A stretch of 64,000 bases of DNA from contig CAZFYX010000085.1 in the NCBI GenBank assembly GCA_964523885.1, forward strand, positions 62,001-126,000, read 5' to 3'. The translations under genes and the position numbers were made by a program. The stretch's first letter is position 1. Every line of letters starts with the position of its first letter. This DNA comes from SHXO01 sp964523885 (GTDB lineage: Bacteria > Pseudomonadota > Gammaproteobacteria > Burkholderiales > SHXO01). This document shows, piece by piece, positions 56,021 to 64,000 of the stretch. A model generated the notes under the pieces. The model did no database searches and was not told the DNA's origin. It worked only from the letters and a program-made list of their open reading frames with translations.

Positions 56021-56470
56021 ATGCCGCCCCGCCGGAAGCTCGCAGCCATCCTCTGCGCCGACGTCGCAGGGTACTCCCGCCTCATGGCCGGTGATGAGGC
56101 CGGCACATTGCAGGCGTTGAACGCGGCCCGCGCCGCCGTCGGGAAGAAGCTCCTCGATTTGACAGCGAACGATCCCTACTTCCAGGGCGCTCTGGGGTGG
56201 AGCTATGGCCGGCTTGGGCAAACCCAACGGGCGAAGGCGATAGTCACTCGGTTGCAGGCCGCATCGAAGACGCGCGAGGTTCCTCCGCCCGCGATCTACT
56301 ACGTGTACCTCGGTCTCCAGGATCAGGAGCGCGCTCTGGATTGGATGTACAAGGCGTACGAGGGCCGCTGGGCAGACATGGCATGGATTGGTGTCGGCCC
56401 CGAATACCAATGACTGCGCTCGAACCCCCGCTTCCAGGCCCTGCTGAAGAAGATGAAGCTGGACGGCTGA
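56021..56470 (+). pseudogene. Decayed class III adenylate cyclase/TPR gene: internal deletion and premature stop
   Basis: The reading frame opens exactly like cyclase-TPR proteins (MPPRRKLAAILCADVAGYSRLMAGDEAGTL, with the first metal Asp). After about 45 residues it jumps to a C-terminal tail typical of the same family (YYVYLGLQDQERALDWMYKAYEGR, then WIGVGPEY). The cyclase core and most repeats are missing, and a TGA at 56411-56413 interrupts a still recognisable in-frame ending, LRSNPRFQALLKKMKLDG, which stops at 56470. So two lesions are visible. TATACT lies just upstream of the ATG. An intact, differently built cyclase follows at 56562. Confidence 0.8.
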
Positions 56471-56561
56471 GCGCCCCGTAACCGGGCTGCAGCCGCTCGC
56501 AGTCCTGCACCGTCACCGCCCGGAGGGGGCATACTGTCCCCCTCCACACCGCGGTCCGCCC

Positions 56562-59500
56562 ATGCCCACGCTGACCGGCTGGCTCTCGCGCATCGGCCTG
56601 GAGCGCTATGCCGCTCGCTTCGAGCTGGAGCGCATCGACCTCGACGTCCTGCCCGACCTCACCGAGGCAGATCTCGAGCGGCTGGGCGTCGCCCTCGGCG
56701 ACCGCAAGCGCCTGCTCAAGGCCATCCGCGACCGGCACCCGGCCGCGGGTGCAACTGGCCGGTCCACGGCGGCGCCGATGGTCGAGCTGCGCCAGGTGAC
56801 CGTTCTGTTCGTCGACCTGTCCGGATACACCCAGCTGACCACTTCGCTCGGCGCAGAGCGCACCCATGCGCTGGTCCAGCGCTTCTACGGCATGGTCAGC
56901 GCGATCGTCCGCAGCCATTCGGGCGCCGTCGAGCGTCACATCGGCGATGCGGTGATGGCGGTGTTCGGGCTGCCGGTCGCGCACGGCAACGACCCGGAGC
57001 GTGCGTTGCGAGCCGCGCAGGCCATGCACGAAGCGATGCCTGGGCTCGGCGCCGAAATCGGCCGCCCGGTCCTGGTACACGCCGGCATCGCCAGCGGTCA
57101 GGTGGTTGCCAGCCGCGCCGCCGGAACCGACGACTTCGCCACTGTTGGCGACGCCGTGAACCTGGCTGCGCGCCTGGTCAACCTGGCCCAGCCGGGCGAT
57201 ACGGTCATCTCCGACGCGGTGCACCGCGCGGCCGGCGCCATCGTATCCGCCGAGTCCGTCGGCGAGGTGTCGGTGAAGGGCTTCGAGCAGCCGGTGCGCG
57301 CATGGCGCGTCGCTGCGTGGCGCGCCGAACGCAGCGAGCGCGCGCCGCTGGTCGGTCGTGAAGCGCAGCTCGAACAGTTCGACGCACTGTGTGAGGCATG
57401 CGCGGCCCGCCGGCAAGGCGCCTGGGTGGTCGTGCGCGGCGAGGCCGGCATCGGCAAGACCCGGCTGATCGAGGCGTTCGCGGATGCCGCGCGGCAGCGC
57501 GGGTTCGCGGTCCACGCCGCGCTGGTGCTCGACTTCGGCGCCGGGCGCGCGCTGGATCCGGTCCGGCGGCTGGCGGCGAGCGTCGCCGGTGCTCCGGCGG
57601 ACGTCGACGATGCCGGGCGCGCGGCCTGGCTGGTGCACGCGCGCCGGCACGGGCTGGTGCTGGAGGACGAGACGATGGTGGCCGCCGATCTGCTCGGTCT
57701 GCCGCTGCCCGAGTCGCTGCGCCCGCTGTACGACGCGATGGACAACGCCACGCGCCAGCGTCGGCGCGCGGCGCTGGTGGTCGAGCTGGTTCGGCGCGCG
57801 AGCCTGGAACGGCCGCAGCTGCTGCTGGTGGAGGATGTGCATTGGGCGGCGCCGGAAGCCCTCGACACGCTCGCCGCCCTCACCCACGGCATCGCCGGAC
57901 ATCCGGTCGCCATCGCGGTGACCTCGCGCGTACAGGGCGACCCGGCAAGCGGCACATGGGGTGAGCGGCTCAACCATCAGCTGCGTACGCTGGTGATCGA
58001 CCTGCAGCCGCTGCCGGCGGCTGCGGCGCAGACGCTTGCTCGCGCGCTCGGCGGGACCGACGATGCAGCGTTGCAGGCGCTGGTCGACCGGGCCGGCGGC
58101 AACCCGCTCTACCTGGAACAGCTGCTGCGCAACGCGGCGGCGGGCGCCCGCGAGACCCTGCCGGGCTCGATCCAGAGCATCGTGCTCGCCCGCCTGGACC
58201 GGTTGGGGCTGCGCGACCGCCGTGCATTGCAGGCCGCCAGCGTGCTCGGGCAGGTGTTCTCCCTGCCGTTGCTGCGCCACCTGCTCGAGGACGACGGTTA
58301 CGAGTGCGCCCGGCTGGTGGAGGAGCACCTCGTGCGCGAGATCGATGAAGGCTACCTGTTCGCGCATGCGCTGGTGTGGGAGGGCACCTACCTCTCGCTG
58401 CTGAGCGAGCAGAAGCGCGACTGGCACGTGCGTGCCGCGGACTGGTTCGCGCAACGCGACCCGTTGCTCACAGCCGAGCACCTGGACCGCGCGCAGGACC
58501 CGCGCGCACCCGGTGCCTACCTCGAGGCGGGCCGCGCGGAGAGTGCAGCGCACCGGCCCGAGCGTGCGCTGCAGGCACTGGAGCGCGGGATCGCGATCGC
58601 CGGAGACGACGCGGAGCGCGCCAGCCTGCTCGCCGAATCAGCGCACTTGCTGCCGACGCTGGGCAGGACACAGGAGGCCCTGGACGCCGCCCGTCGCCTG
58701 CTTGAGAGCGCCACCGATGCGCGGGAACGCGCACGCGCGCGCATCGGCATCGCCAACGCCCTGCGTCTGCTCGACCGCCACCAGGAAGCGCTGGATGTGC
58801 TGCAGGCAGCGCAGGACGAGGTGCCTGCGGCACTGGATCACGCCGACCATTCCCGTATCCACAACCTGCGCGGCGCGCTGTTCTTTCCGCTCGCACGGGT
58901 TCGCGAGGGACTGGAAGAGCAGACCCGTGCGCTCGAGCAAGCCCGGCTGGCCGGCTCGATCGAGCTGCAGCTGCGCGCGCTGAGCGGGCTCGGCGACGCG
59001 CACTATGCCGGCGGCCGCCTGGTGTCCGCCCATGACAGCTTCAAGGAGTGCGTGGAGCTGAGCCGGGCGCACCGGATCGTACAGGTGGAGGCAGCGAACC
59101 TGCCGATGCTCGCGATCGGCGCCTATTTCGTGGCCCGGATCGACGCAGCCCTGGAACATGCACGGGCCGGCCTGGCCTTGGCACGGCGCCTGTCCAACCC
59201 CAGAGCCGAGGTCATCTCGCACCACTCGATCTGCATGGTCGCGGTCGAGACCGGGGACCCCGACCTGCTCGCACCGCATGCCCGGGCCTCGCTGGAGATC
59301 GCCCAGGCCATCGGCGCGCGCCGGTTCGTGCCGGAAGGCATGCTCTTCACGGCGCAGAGCATGGCCTGGGCGGGCCAGCGCCAGGAAGCGCGGCAGCTCA
59401 TGTTGCAGGCGCTCGCGCTGGCGCATGACCACATGAGCTACATGGGACCATGGATCCTCGGCGCGCTCTCCGCGCACGCCCCTGACGACAGCGAATGCGA

Positions 59501-59834
59501 GGGCTGGCTGGCCCAAGGCGAGCGGGTGCTTCGCGATGGCGCTGCAGCACACAACTATCTCGGCTTCTATCAGGGCGCCATCGAGGCCAGCCTGCACCGG
59601 CAGCGTTGGGACGAGACGCTGCGCTATTGCCAGGCCCTCGACGCGGCGTTCGCCGCAGAGCCGGTTCCGCTCGCCAGGTTCGTCTCGGCCCGGGGTCGCA
59701 TCCTGGCGCGACGCGGCCGCGGCGAACGCGATCCGCAGTCGAGCGCCGAGCTCTCGGCGCTGATCAGCCAGGGGCGGCGGGCCGGCTTGCTGGCCCGCTT
59801 GCAGGCCCTCGAGCGCGCAGCGGAGAACGGCTGA
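56562..59834 (+). CDS. SAM domain - class III nucleotidyl cyclase - AAA/STAND ATPase - TPR protein
   Basis: A 1090-residue signalling protein. A SAM domain (about 1-60) is followed by a class III cyclase (75-240) with both metal aspartates (D85 in LFVDLSGYT, D129 in HIGDAVMAVFG) and TVGDAVNLAARL. A STAND-type ATPase follows from about 262, with Walker A GEAGIGKT (293-300) and LLLVEDVHWAAPEALD. The final 450 residues are helical TPR-like repeats. It presumably makes cAMP in response to a ligand sensed by the ATPase/TPR part. The gene stands between a cyclase pseudogene and a BTAD regulator gene and may be linked to the latter in function. There is no membrane segment. Confidence 0.92.
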   Translation: MPTLTGWLSRIGLERYAARFELERIDLDVLPDLTEADLERLGVALGDRKRLLKAIRDRHPAAGATGRSTAAPMVELRQVTVLFVDLSGYTQLTTSLGAERTHALVQRFYGMVSAIVRSHSGAVERHIGDAVMAVFGLPVAHGNDPERALRAAQAMHEAMPGLGAEIGRPVLVHAGIASGQVVASRAAGTDDFATVGDAVNLAARLVNLAQPGDTVISDAVHRAAGAIVSAESVGEVSVKGFEQPVRAWRVAAWRAERSERAPLVGREAQLEQFDALCEACAARRQGAWVVVRGEAGIGKTRLIEAFADAARQRGFAVHAALVLDFGAGRALDPVRRLAASVAGAPADVDDAGRAAWLVHARRHGLVLEDETMVAADLLGLPLPESLRPLYDAMDNATRQRRRAALVVELVRRASLERPQLLLVEDVHWAAPEALDTLAALTHGIAGHPVAIAVTSRVQGDPASGTWGERLNHQLRTLVIDLQPLPAAAAQTLARALGGTDDAALQALVDRAGGNPLYLEQLLRNAAAGARETLPGSIQSIVLARLDRLGLRDRRALQAASVLGQVFSLPLLRHLLEDDGYECARLVEEHLVREIDEGYLFAHALVWEGTYLSLLSEQKRDWHVRAADWFAQRDPLLTAEHLDRAQDPRAPGAYLEAGRAESAAHRPERALQALERGIAIAGDDAERASLLAESAHLLPTLGRTQEALDAARRLLESATDARERARARIGIANALRLLDRHQEALDVLQAAQDEVPAALDHADHSRIHNLRGALFFPLARVREGLEEQTRALEQARLAGSIELQLRALSGLGDAHYAGGRLVSAHDSFKECVELSRAHRIVQVEAANLPMLAIGAYFVARIDAALEHARAGLALARRLSNPRAEVISHHSICMVAVETGDPDLLAPHARASLEIAQAIGARRFVPEGMLFTAQSMAWAGQRQEARQLMLQALALAHDHMSYMGPWILGALSAHAPDDSECEGWLAQGERVLRDGAAAHNYLGFYQGAIEASLHRQRWDETLRYCQALDAAFAAEPVPLARFVSARGRILARRGRGERDPQSSAELSALISQGRRAGLLARLQALERAAENG

Positions 59835-59863
59835 CCGCGCCAGGAGCAGCGGATGCCCGCTGA

Positions 59864-59940
59864 CCGCCCCGTCGATGTGAATTTCGCACACTTCCGCCGT
59901 GGCACACGCCGCCGCAGCGCGTCCGCCGGGCTCCTAGAGT
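59864..59940 (+). promoter_or_regulatory. Palindromic operator and -10 box upstream of BTAD regulator (copy 2)
   Basis: CCGCCCCGTC (59864-59873), TGTGAATTT (59876-59884) and CACAC (59887-59891) match the element at 54224 in 24 of 28 bases. A -10-like TAGAGT (59935-59940) again lies exactly 59 bases from the start of TGTGA, and TGGCAC follows at almost the same distance (71 against 72). Here the right half-site is GCACA, so the palindrome is less perfect. Confidence 0.7.
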
Positions 59941-59996
59941 TGGCATTGGCACCCCGAAGCCGTACGCGGGCGACACCCCTCCAGGGAGGCGACGAC

Positions 59997-60983
59997 ATGG
60001 CGCTCACGCGATCTTCCGTTCCAGAACAAGCCGCACTCACGCCGCGAATTGCGTCTGTCACCAAGCTGACCCGGGCGCTGCACGCGCGCGGCGGGCCGGC
60101 GCGCAGCCGGCATCCCCTCGTACCACCGCCGCTGCCGAGACTGGTGGAACAGGCCTACCGGCAGCTCCTCGACCAGGATGCGAGGGGCGCACTGGGCGCC
60201 CTCGCCGCGGCGGTGGCGCTGCTGCGGGGCGAGGATGCGCGCGAGCTCACCGCCGCCGACGCGGCTGGTCCCTGGCAGGCAACCACCCGGATGCAGCCGC
60301 GGGCGCGCATCGTGATTCACACGCTCGGCCGCTTCGAAGTCCTGGTGGACGGCGCGCCGCTGTGCACCGGGCGCAAGCAGCCCCGGCGCACGCTCGCACT
60401 GCTCAAGGCGCTGGTTGCGCTGGGCGGCCGGCACGTCGCCCGCAGCACCCTGGTGGATGCGCTTTGGCCGGACCTGGAGGGGGACCTAGGCCAGAACGCG
60501 CTGGAAGTGACGCTGCACCGGCTGCGCGCCCGGCTGGGCGTACCGGAGGCGATCGTGGCGCGCAACGGCTGCCTCGACCTCGACCCGGCGGTGGTGTGGG
60601 CGGACGCGCTCGCCTTCGGCGCCTGTCCGCAGGACGATCCCGAATGCATCCGCAGCGCCGGGGCGTCCATCACGCTGGAGACGGCGTTCGCGCTGTACGG
60701 CGGCCTGTTCCTCCCGGACGATCGCGACGGCAGCTGGTCACTGCGGATGCGCGAGCGGCTGCGCGCGCGCTTCGTGCGCATCGTCGCCGAGACCGGTGCC
60801 CGTCTCGAAGCATCCGGGCAGTTGCAGGCGGCCTCGCGGGTCTACGAACGCGCGCTCGCCGTGGACGACCTCGCCTGCGTCTTCCACGACGGGCTGGCGC
60901 GCTGCCTGGCACAGCTCGGGCGCCCCGGCGAGGCGCGGATGGCGCGCGAGCGCGGCCACCACGTCCAGGATGTCGAAGCCTAG
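59997..60983 (+). CDS. SARP/BTAD-type transcriptional regulator
   Basis: A 328-residue regulator. Residues about 100-200 form an OmpR-type winged helix (HTLGRFEVLVDGAPL, RRTLALLKALVALGGRHVARSTLVDALWPD, NALEVTLHRLRARLG) and about 215-325 a bacterial transcriptional activation domain of helical repeats (ETAFALYGGLFLPDD, AASRVYERALAVDDLAC). The first 95 residues are unassigned. ATG at 59997 follows CCAGGGAGGCGACGAC; an upstream start at 59853 would read through the promoter element and is rejected. It probably activates genes carrying the palindrome at 54224 and its own promoter, a hypothesis from the shared sites. Confidence 0.88.
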   Translation: MALTRSSVPEQAALTPRIASVTKLTRALHARGGPARSRHPLVPPPLPRLVEQAYRQLLDQDARGALGALAAAVALLRGEDARELTAADAAGPWQATTRMQPRARIVIHTLGRFEVLVDGAPLCTGRKQPRRTLALLKALVALGGRHVARSTLVDALWPDLEGDLGQNALEVTLHRLRARLGVPEAIVARNGCLDLDPAVVWADALAFGACPQDDPECIRSAGASITLETAFALYGGLFLPDDRDGSWSLRMRERLRARFVRIVAETGARLEASGQLQAASRVYERALAVDDLACVFHDGLARCLAQLGRPGEARMARERGHHVQDVEA

Positions 60984-60993
60984 CCGGCTAGGC
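60978..60993. repeat. 16-base perfect palindrome spanning two convergent stop codons
   Basis: GCCTAGCCGGCTAGGC reads the same on both strands and contains the TAG stop of the BTAD gene and, on the other strand, the TAG stop of the MaoC gene, four bases apart. It could be a compact bidirectional termination hairpin, although no T-tract follows on either side. Confidence 0.45.
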
Positions 60994-61455
60994 GAAGAAG
61001 CCCGCGGCGATCCACTCCGCCGCGAGTGCAGGCCTGGGCTTGCCCTCCACCTCCACCGCCACGTCATAGACCGCCTGCCAGCGCCCGGCCTTCACCTCGA
61101 AGCTCTTGAGCATGAAGCGGCCGCGGATGCGCGAGTCGACCGGCACCGGCGAGATGAACCGCAGGCGGTTGAAGCCATAGTTCACCTGCGTCTTCGTGCC
61201 CTCCACCGCGGGCACGGCCTCGTAGGCCATGCACGAGAGCATGGACATGGTGAGAAAGCCGTGGGCGATGGTGCCGCCGAACTGCGTGGCCGCAGCGCCC
61301 CGAGGATCGACGTGGATGAAGTAACTGTCTCGAGTCAGCTTGGCGAACGCGTCGATCATCGGCTGGTCGATGGTGATCCAGCTCGACGTGCCGAGCTCGG
61401 TTCCGACCTTTGCGGCCAGCGCCTCGACGCCCATTTGATGCAGCGGACCTTCCAT
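60988..61455 (-). CDS. MaoC-like (R)-specific enoyl hydratase/dehydratase
   Basis: A 155-residue hot-dog-fold protein of the MaoC group: ITIDQPMIDAFAKLTRDSYFIHVDP holds the catalytic Asp/His pair (D-x4-H), followed by FGGTIAHGFLTMSMLSCMAYEAVP and NYGFNRLRFISPVPVDSRIRGRF. It hydrates enoyl-thioesters in fatty-acid or polyhydroxyalkanoate metabolism. AGAGAGGCTCG before the ATG is a good ribosome site. It is convergent with the BTAD gene and divergent from the small acidic protein gene. Confidence 0.9.
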   Translation of the reverse strand: MEGPLHQMGVEALAAKVGTELGTSSWITIDQPMIDAFAKLTRDSYFIHVDPRGAAATQFGGTIAHGFLTMSMLSCMAYEAVPAVEGTKTQVNYGFNRLRFISPVPVDSRIRGRFMLKSFEVKAGRWQAVYDVAVEVEGKPRPALAAEWIAAGFFA

Positions 61456-61609
61456 GCGAGCCTCTCTTGACGTGGGTCTTCCTGCGCAGCCAGGAAGCGT
61501 AGTGTGCCCGATTGCGCAGCGGTAGGCCCGCGCGCGCCTGCCGGAGGGACCAAGGGTGCTAATCTAGGCGGGCGCCGGGCACCCGGCGACTGCTACAGGA
61601 GGATCGACG

Positions 61610-61792
61610 ATGGCCACCGAGGGGGAACGGATCGCGGCGCTGGAAGCGCGGGTCGCGCTGCTCGAGGGTCTGCTGGAGGAGGTGGTCGCCTACGAAGTCA
61701 AGGACGGCGAGGAGGACGAGTGGATCACCTGGCTCTACGACGACTGGATGGACCGCGTCGTGGAGGCGCTGGACGATGTGACGCAGGCCTGA
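61610..61792 (+). CDS. Small acidic coiled-coil-like protein (60 residues)
   Basis: A 60-residue protein. Residues 5-30 show a leucine heptad pattern (RIAALEARVALLEGLLEEVVAYE), and the second half is very acidic with several Trp (EEDEWITWLYDDWMDRV). ACAGGAGGATCGACG before the ATG is an excellent ribosome site, nearly the same as that of the next gene (TAGGAGGATCGGC), 50 bases on, so both are likely expressed together. I do not recognise the family. A dimeric adaptor is a guess. Confidence 0.65.
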   Translation: MATEGERIAALEARVALLEGLLEEVVAYEVKDGEEDEWITWLYDDWMDRVVEALDDVTQA

Positions 61793-61842
61793 GCCTGGAG
61801 CCGGCAGCGAGCGACCGGCGGGCCAACCGTAGGAGGATCGGC

Positions 61843-63078
61843 ATGCTGCAGGGCTGGAGGCGGGCGCTCGCGGGCGCCCTCGCATTCGCGGCGTCCGCCG
61901 CATGGGCGGACACGGTGAGGATTGCGGTCATCGACCCGCTGTCGGGGCCGTTCGCCAACATCGGCGAGTACAACGTCAAGCACGCCCAGATGGCGGTTGA
62001 CCAGATCAACGCCCGCGGGGGCGTGGCGGGCACCCAGAAGATCGAGCTGGTGCTGCTCGACAGCAAGAACAACCCGCAGGAAGCGGGGCTGGTGCTGCAG
62101 CAGGCGATCGACCAGAACGTCCGCTACGTGTACCAGGCCGCCGGGTCGGTGGTGGGCGGGGCGCTGCTCGAGGCCGTCGGCAAGTACAACGCGCGCAACC
62201 CGGACAAGGCGGTCCTGTACCTCAACCACGGCGCAATCGAGCCGAGCTTCACCAACGAGCGCTGCAACTTCTGGCACTTCCGCTTCGATTCGCACCAGAT
62301 CATGAAGATCGGCGCGTTCACCGATGCGGCCGCGCGCGACAGGAGCGTGCACAAGGTCTACCTGATCAACCAGGACTACAGCGCGGGGCAGGTGTTCGCG
62401 CGCGAGACCCGCGCGATGCTCGCGCGCAAGCGGCCCGACATCGAGATCGTCGGCGACGACCTGCACCCCCTGGGCAAGGTGAAGGATTTCTCGCCCTACA
62501 TCGCCAAGATCAAGGCCTCCGGCGCCGACACGGTGATGACCAACAACTGGGGCAACGACATCGCGCTGCTCATCAAGGCGGCGAAGGACGCCGGCCTGAA
62601 CGTGTCGTGGTATGCGATGTACGTCTATCTCACCGGTACGCCCGCGATGGTCGGCGACCCCGGTGGCGGCTCGGTGAAGACGCTGATGTCCTGGCATGCC
62701 AACATCGCGGACAACCAGCTCGAGTCCTACGCCAACGCCTACAAGGCCCGGTACAAGGCCGACTGGGGCTGGCTGCCGGGGTACCTCGCGCTGCAGATGC
62801 TCGCGCGCGCGATGGACCAGGCGAAGTCGACCGATCCGGTGAGGGTTGCGCTCGCGCTCGAGAACATGCGCTACGACGGCCCGACCGGGCAGGTGTGGAT
62901 GCGCGCGGAGGACCACCAGCTCAGCCAGCCGCTGTACCTGGCGAGCTTCGCGAAGGCCGGCCAGCCCGGCGTGAAGTACGACGTGGAGAACACCGGCTTC
63001 GGCTGGAAGACCGAGGTGCGCATCGAAGCGAAGGACACGGTGATGCCGCACACCTGCAGGATGCAGCGACCGGAATAG
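61843..63078 (+). CDS. ABC transporter substrate-binding protein, branched-chain amino acid type
   Basis: A 411-residue periplasmic protein: signal peptide (RRALAGALAFAASAAWA), then the LivJ-like fold VRIAVIDPLSGPFANIGEYNVKHAQMAVDQINARGGVAG, LVLLDSKNNPQEAG, VYLINQDYSAGQVFARETRAML and TGTPAMVGDPGGG. Relatives bind leucine-type amino acids, amides or aromatic compounds; the ligand cannot be read from sequence. AGGAGG is seven bases before the ATG. No permease or ATPase gene is adjacent in the window, so its transporter must be beyond the right edge or elsewhere. Confidence 0.9.
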   Translation: MLQGWRRALAGALAFAASAAWADTVRIAVIDPLSGPFANIGEYNVKHAQMAVDQINARGGVAGTQKIELVLLDSKNNPQEAGLVLQQAIDQNVRYVYQAAGSVVGGALLEAVGKYNARNPDKAVLYLNHGAIEPSFTNERCNFWHFRFDSHQIMKIGAFTDAAARDRSVHKVYLINQDYSAGQVFARETRAMLARKRPDIEIVGDDLHPLGKVKDFSPYIAKIKASGADTVMTNNWGNDIALLIKAAKDAGLNVSWYAMYVYLTGTPAMVGDPGGGSVKTLMSWHANIADNQLESYANAYKARYKADWGWLPGYLALQMLARAMDQAKSTDPVRVALALENMRYDGPTGQVWMRAEDHQLSQPLYLASFAKAGQPGVKYDVENTGFGWKTEVRIEAKDTVMPHTCRMQRPE

Positions 63079-63110
63079 CCGTCCCGTCGCGCAGGATTCC
63101 AAGGAGCACG

Positions 63111-64000
63111 ATGGCGCAACTTCTCACCGAGATCGAATGGAGTCCGCCGCTGTTCACGCCGCCGGCGGACCCGGAGTGGAACGCAGAGCTCAAGCAGCGC
63201 TTCGGGATGGCATCCGGCATGCTGCGCCACGTTGCACCGCTGCCGTGGCTGCGCACCACCTGCGCAACTTGGCAGCTCTACCCGATCACGCGCCTGCCCC
63301 TGCGCCTGGCAGACCTCATCTTCCTCGTCGTGTCGCAGGAGAACGCTTGCCGCTACTGCTACGGTGCAGCGCGCGCGCACCTGCGCGTCCTGGGCTATTC
63401 CGAGCGCGCCGTCAACCAGCTCGAGCGTCAGCTCCAGCTCGCCGAGCTGGACGCGAAGGACCAGGCCTTCCTGCGCTTCTGCCGCCAGCTCGCGCGCAGC
63501 AACCCGCGGCCCGCGCGGGCCGAGCGCGACGAGATGCTGGCGGCGGGATTCACGGCGGAGCAGGTGGCGGAGACCGCCTTCCTGGTTGCGGGCAACGCGT
63601 TCGGCAACCGCGTGGCGACCTTCCTCGCCACGCCGCCGGAGCTGATGTTCGAACGCCTCGGACGCTCCTGGGCCGGCCGGCTGCTCAAGCCGATGTTGCT
63701 GGTGGCCAACCGCAAGACCATGCCGATGCCGCGCGACTTCGCGGTGCCGGCGGGCGCGCCCTTCGAGCGCATCACGCGCCCGCTCGCCGGGCTGCCTGCT
63801 GCCTGGGTGCTGCACCAGTCGCTCACTGCCGCGTTCGAGTCGACCGTGCTGTCGCGCCGGATCAAGGTACTGGTCTTCGCCGTGGTCGCGCGCATCCTCG
63901 AGTGCCAATTCTGCCCCTCCGAGGCGTTGCGGATGCTCGAGCAGGAAGGCTTCGGCACCGCCGAGGTGGAGACCATCCTGTCCTCGCTTGCGTCCAACCG
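63111..64000 (+). CDS. AhpD/carboxymuconolactone-decarboxylase-like protein (3' end cut by window)
   Basis: At least 296 codons with no stop before the window ends. QENACRYCYGAARAHLRVLG gives the C-x-x-C and His of the AhpD-type alkylhydroperoxidase fold. A second C-x-x-C appears in ARILECQFCPSEALRML near the right edge, suggesting two tandem CMD domains. A redox or peroxidase-related function is likely. AAGGAGCACG before the ATG is a strong ribosome site, and the gene follows the substrate-binding protein by 32 bases, probably in one operon. Confidence 0.8.
   Translation, partial: MAQLLTEIEWSPPLFTPPADPEWNAELKQRFGMASGMLRHVAPLPWLRTTCATWQLYPITRLPLRLADLIFLVVSQENACRYCYGAARAHLRVLGYSERAVNQLERQLQLAELDAKDQAFLRFCRQLARSNPRPARAERDEMLAAGFTAEQVAETAFLVAGNAFGNRVATFLATPPELMFERLGRSWAGRLLKPMLLVANRKTMPMPRDFAVPAGAPFERITRPLAGLPAAWVLHQSLTAAFESTVLSRRIKVLVFAVVARILECQFCPSEALRMLEQEGFGTAEVETILSSLASN

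Noticed and set aside
59853..60983. Longer version of the BTAD regulator starting at 59853
   Set aside because: The extra 48 codons would run across the conserved operator and -10 box, while ATG at 59997 has a good ribosome site.

Overview
The window is a GC-rich, densely coded stretch (43 likely intact protein genes, one truncated at the right edge, one pseudogene) from what looks like a betaproteobacterium. This rests on the exosortase-A (XrtA/PEP-CTERM) family exopolysaccharide genes, a CADD-like heme-oxygenase-fold enzyme of the kind found in Nitrosomonadales, and several GTG/TTG starts with strong AGGAGG-type ribosome sites. The taxonomic call is an inference. I saw no rRNA, tRNA, CRISPR, transposase or phage gene.

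Positions 1-42924 form one large cell-surface polysaccharide region. From 52 to 14968 lie tailoring and accessory genes in mixed orientation: an exported kelch-like protein, an asparagine-synthetase-like enzyme, a DUF2264 protein, a CapA-like protein, a methyltransferase, an exported lyase-like protein, a translationally coupled quartet (YdcF-like, polysaccharide deacetylase, two GNAT-fold transferases), a DUF4124 protein, an ATP-grasp enzyme and another GNAT-fold transferase. From 15210 to 24619 a plus-strand operon carries an acyl carrier protein, the two exosortase-A-associated hydrolases, a GNAT enzyme, a glycosyltransferase, a TPR protein, two more asparagine-synthetase-like enzymes and a Wzx-type flippase. 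It runs into a minus-strand operon (29317 down to 24594) of two PLP enzymes and an ATP-grasp enzyme. Divergent from that are the exosortase-A-associated acyl-CoA ligase and PLP decarboxylase (29512-32336). The core module follows: TIGR03013-type sugar transferase, PrsK, PrsR, PrsT, and a TviB/TviC pair that supplies acidic amino sugar nucleotides. No exosortase and no PEP-CTERM substrate is visible in the window.

Read together, the polysaccharide genes suggest that a repeat unit is built on undecaprenyl phosphate, flipped by Wzx, and decorated by an unusually rich set of amide- and acyl-forming enzymes: ligase, ACP, PLP decarboxylases, ATP-grasp, beta-lactam-synthetase-like and GNAT enzymes. 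The PrsK/PrsR two-component system controls the locus or its partners.

After 42925 the content is mostly housekeeping and signalling: proton-pumping pyrophosphatase hppA with a bidirectional terminator, the CADD-like enzyme, a PAS/GGDEF/EAL protein, a membrane desaturase, a four-gene minus operon (class I fructose-bisphosphate aldolase, SodC, small exported protein, VOC protein) and an HExxH protein. Next come a small exported protein, a TIR-membrane-SUMF1 fusion, a decayed cyclase gene, a SAM-cyclase-ATPase-TPR protein and a SARP/BTAD regulator. Last are a MaoC dehydratase, a 60-residue protein, an ABC substrate-binding protein and an AhpD/CMD-like protein cut by the window end. The small exported protein and the BTAD regulator, 5.6 kb apart, share nearly identical promoter architecture, which is the clearest regulatory signal I found.
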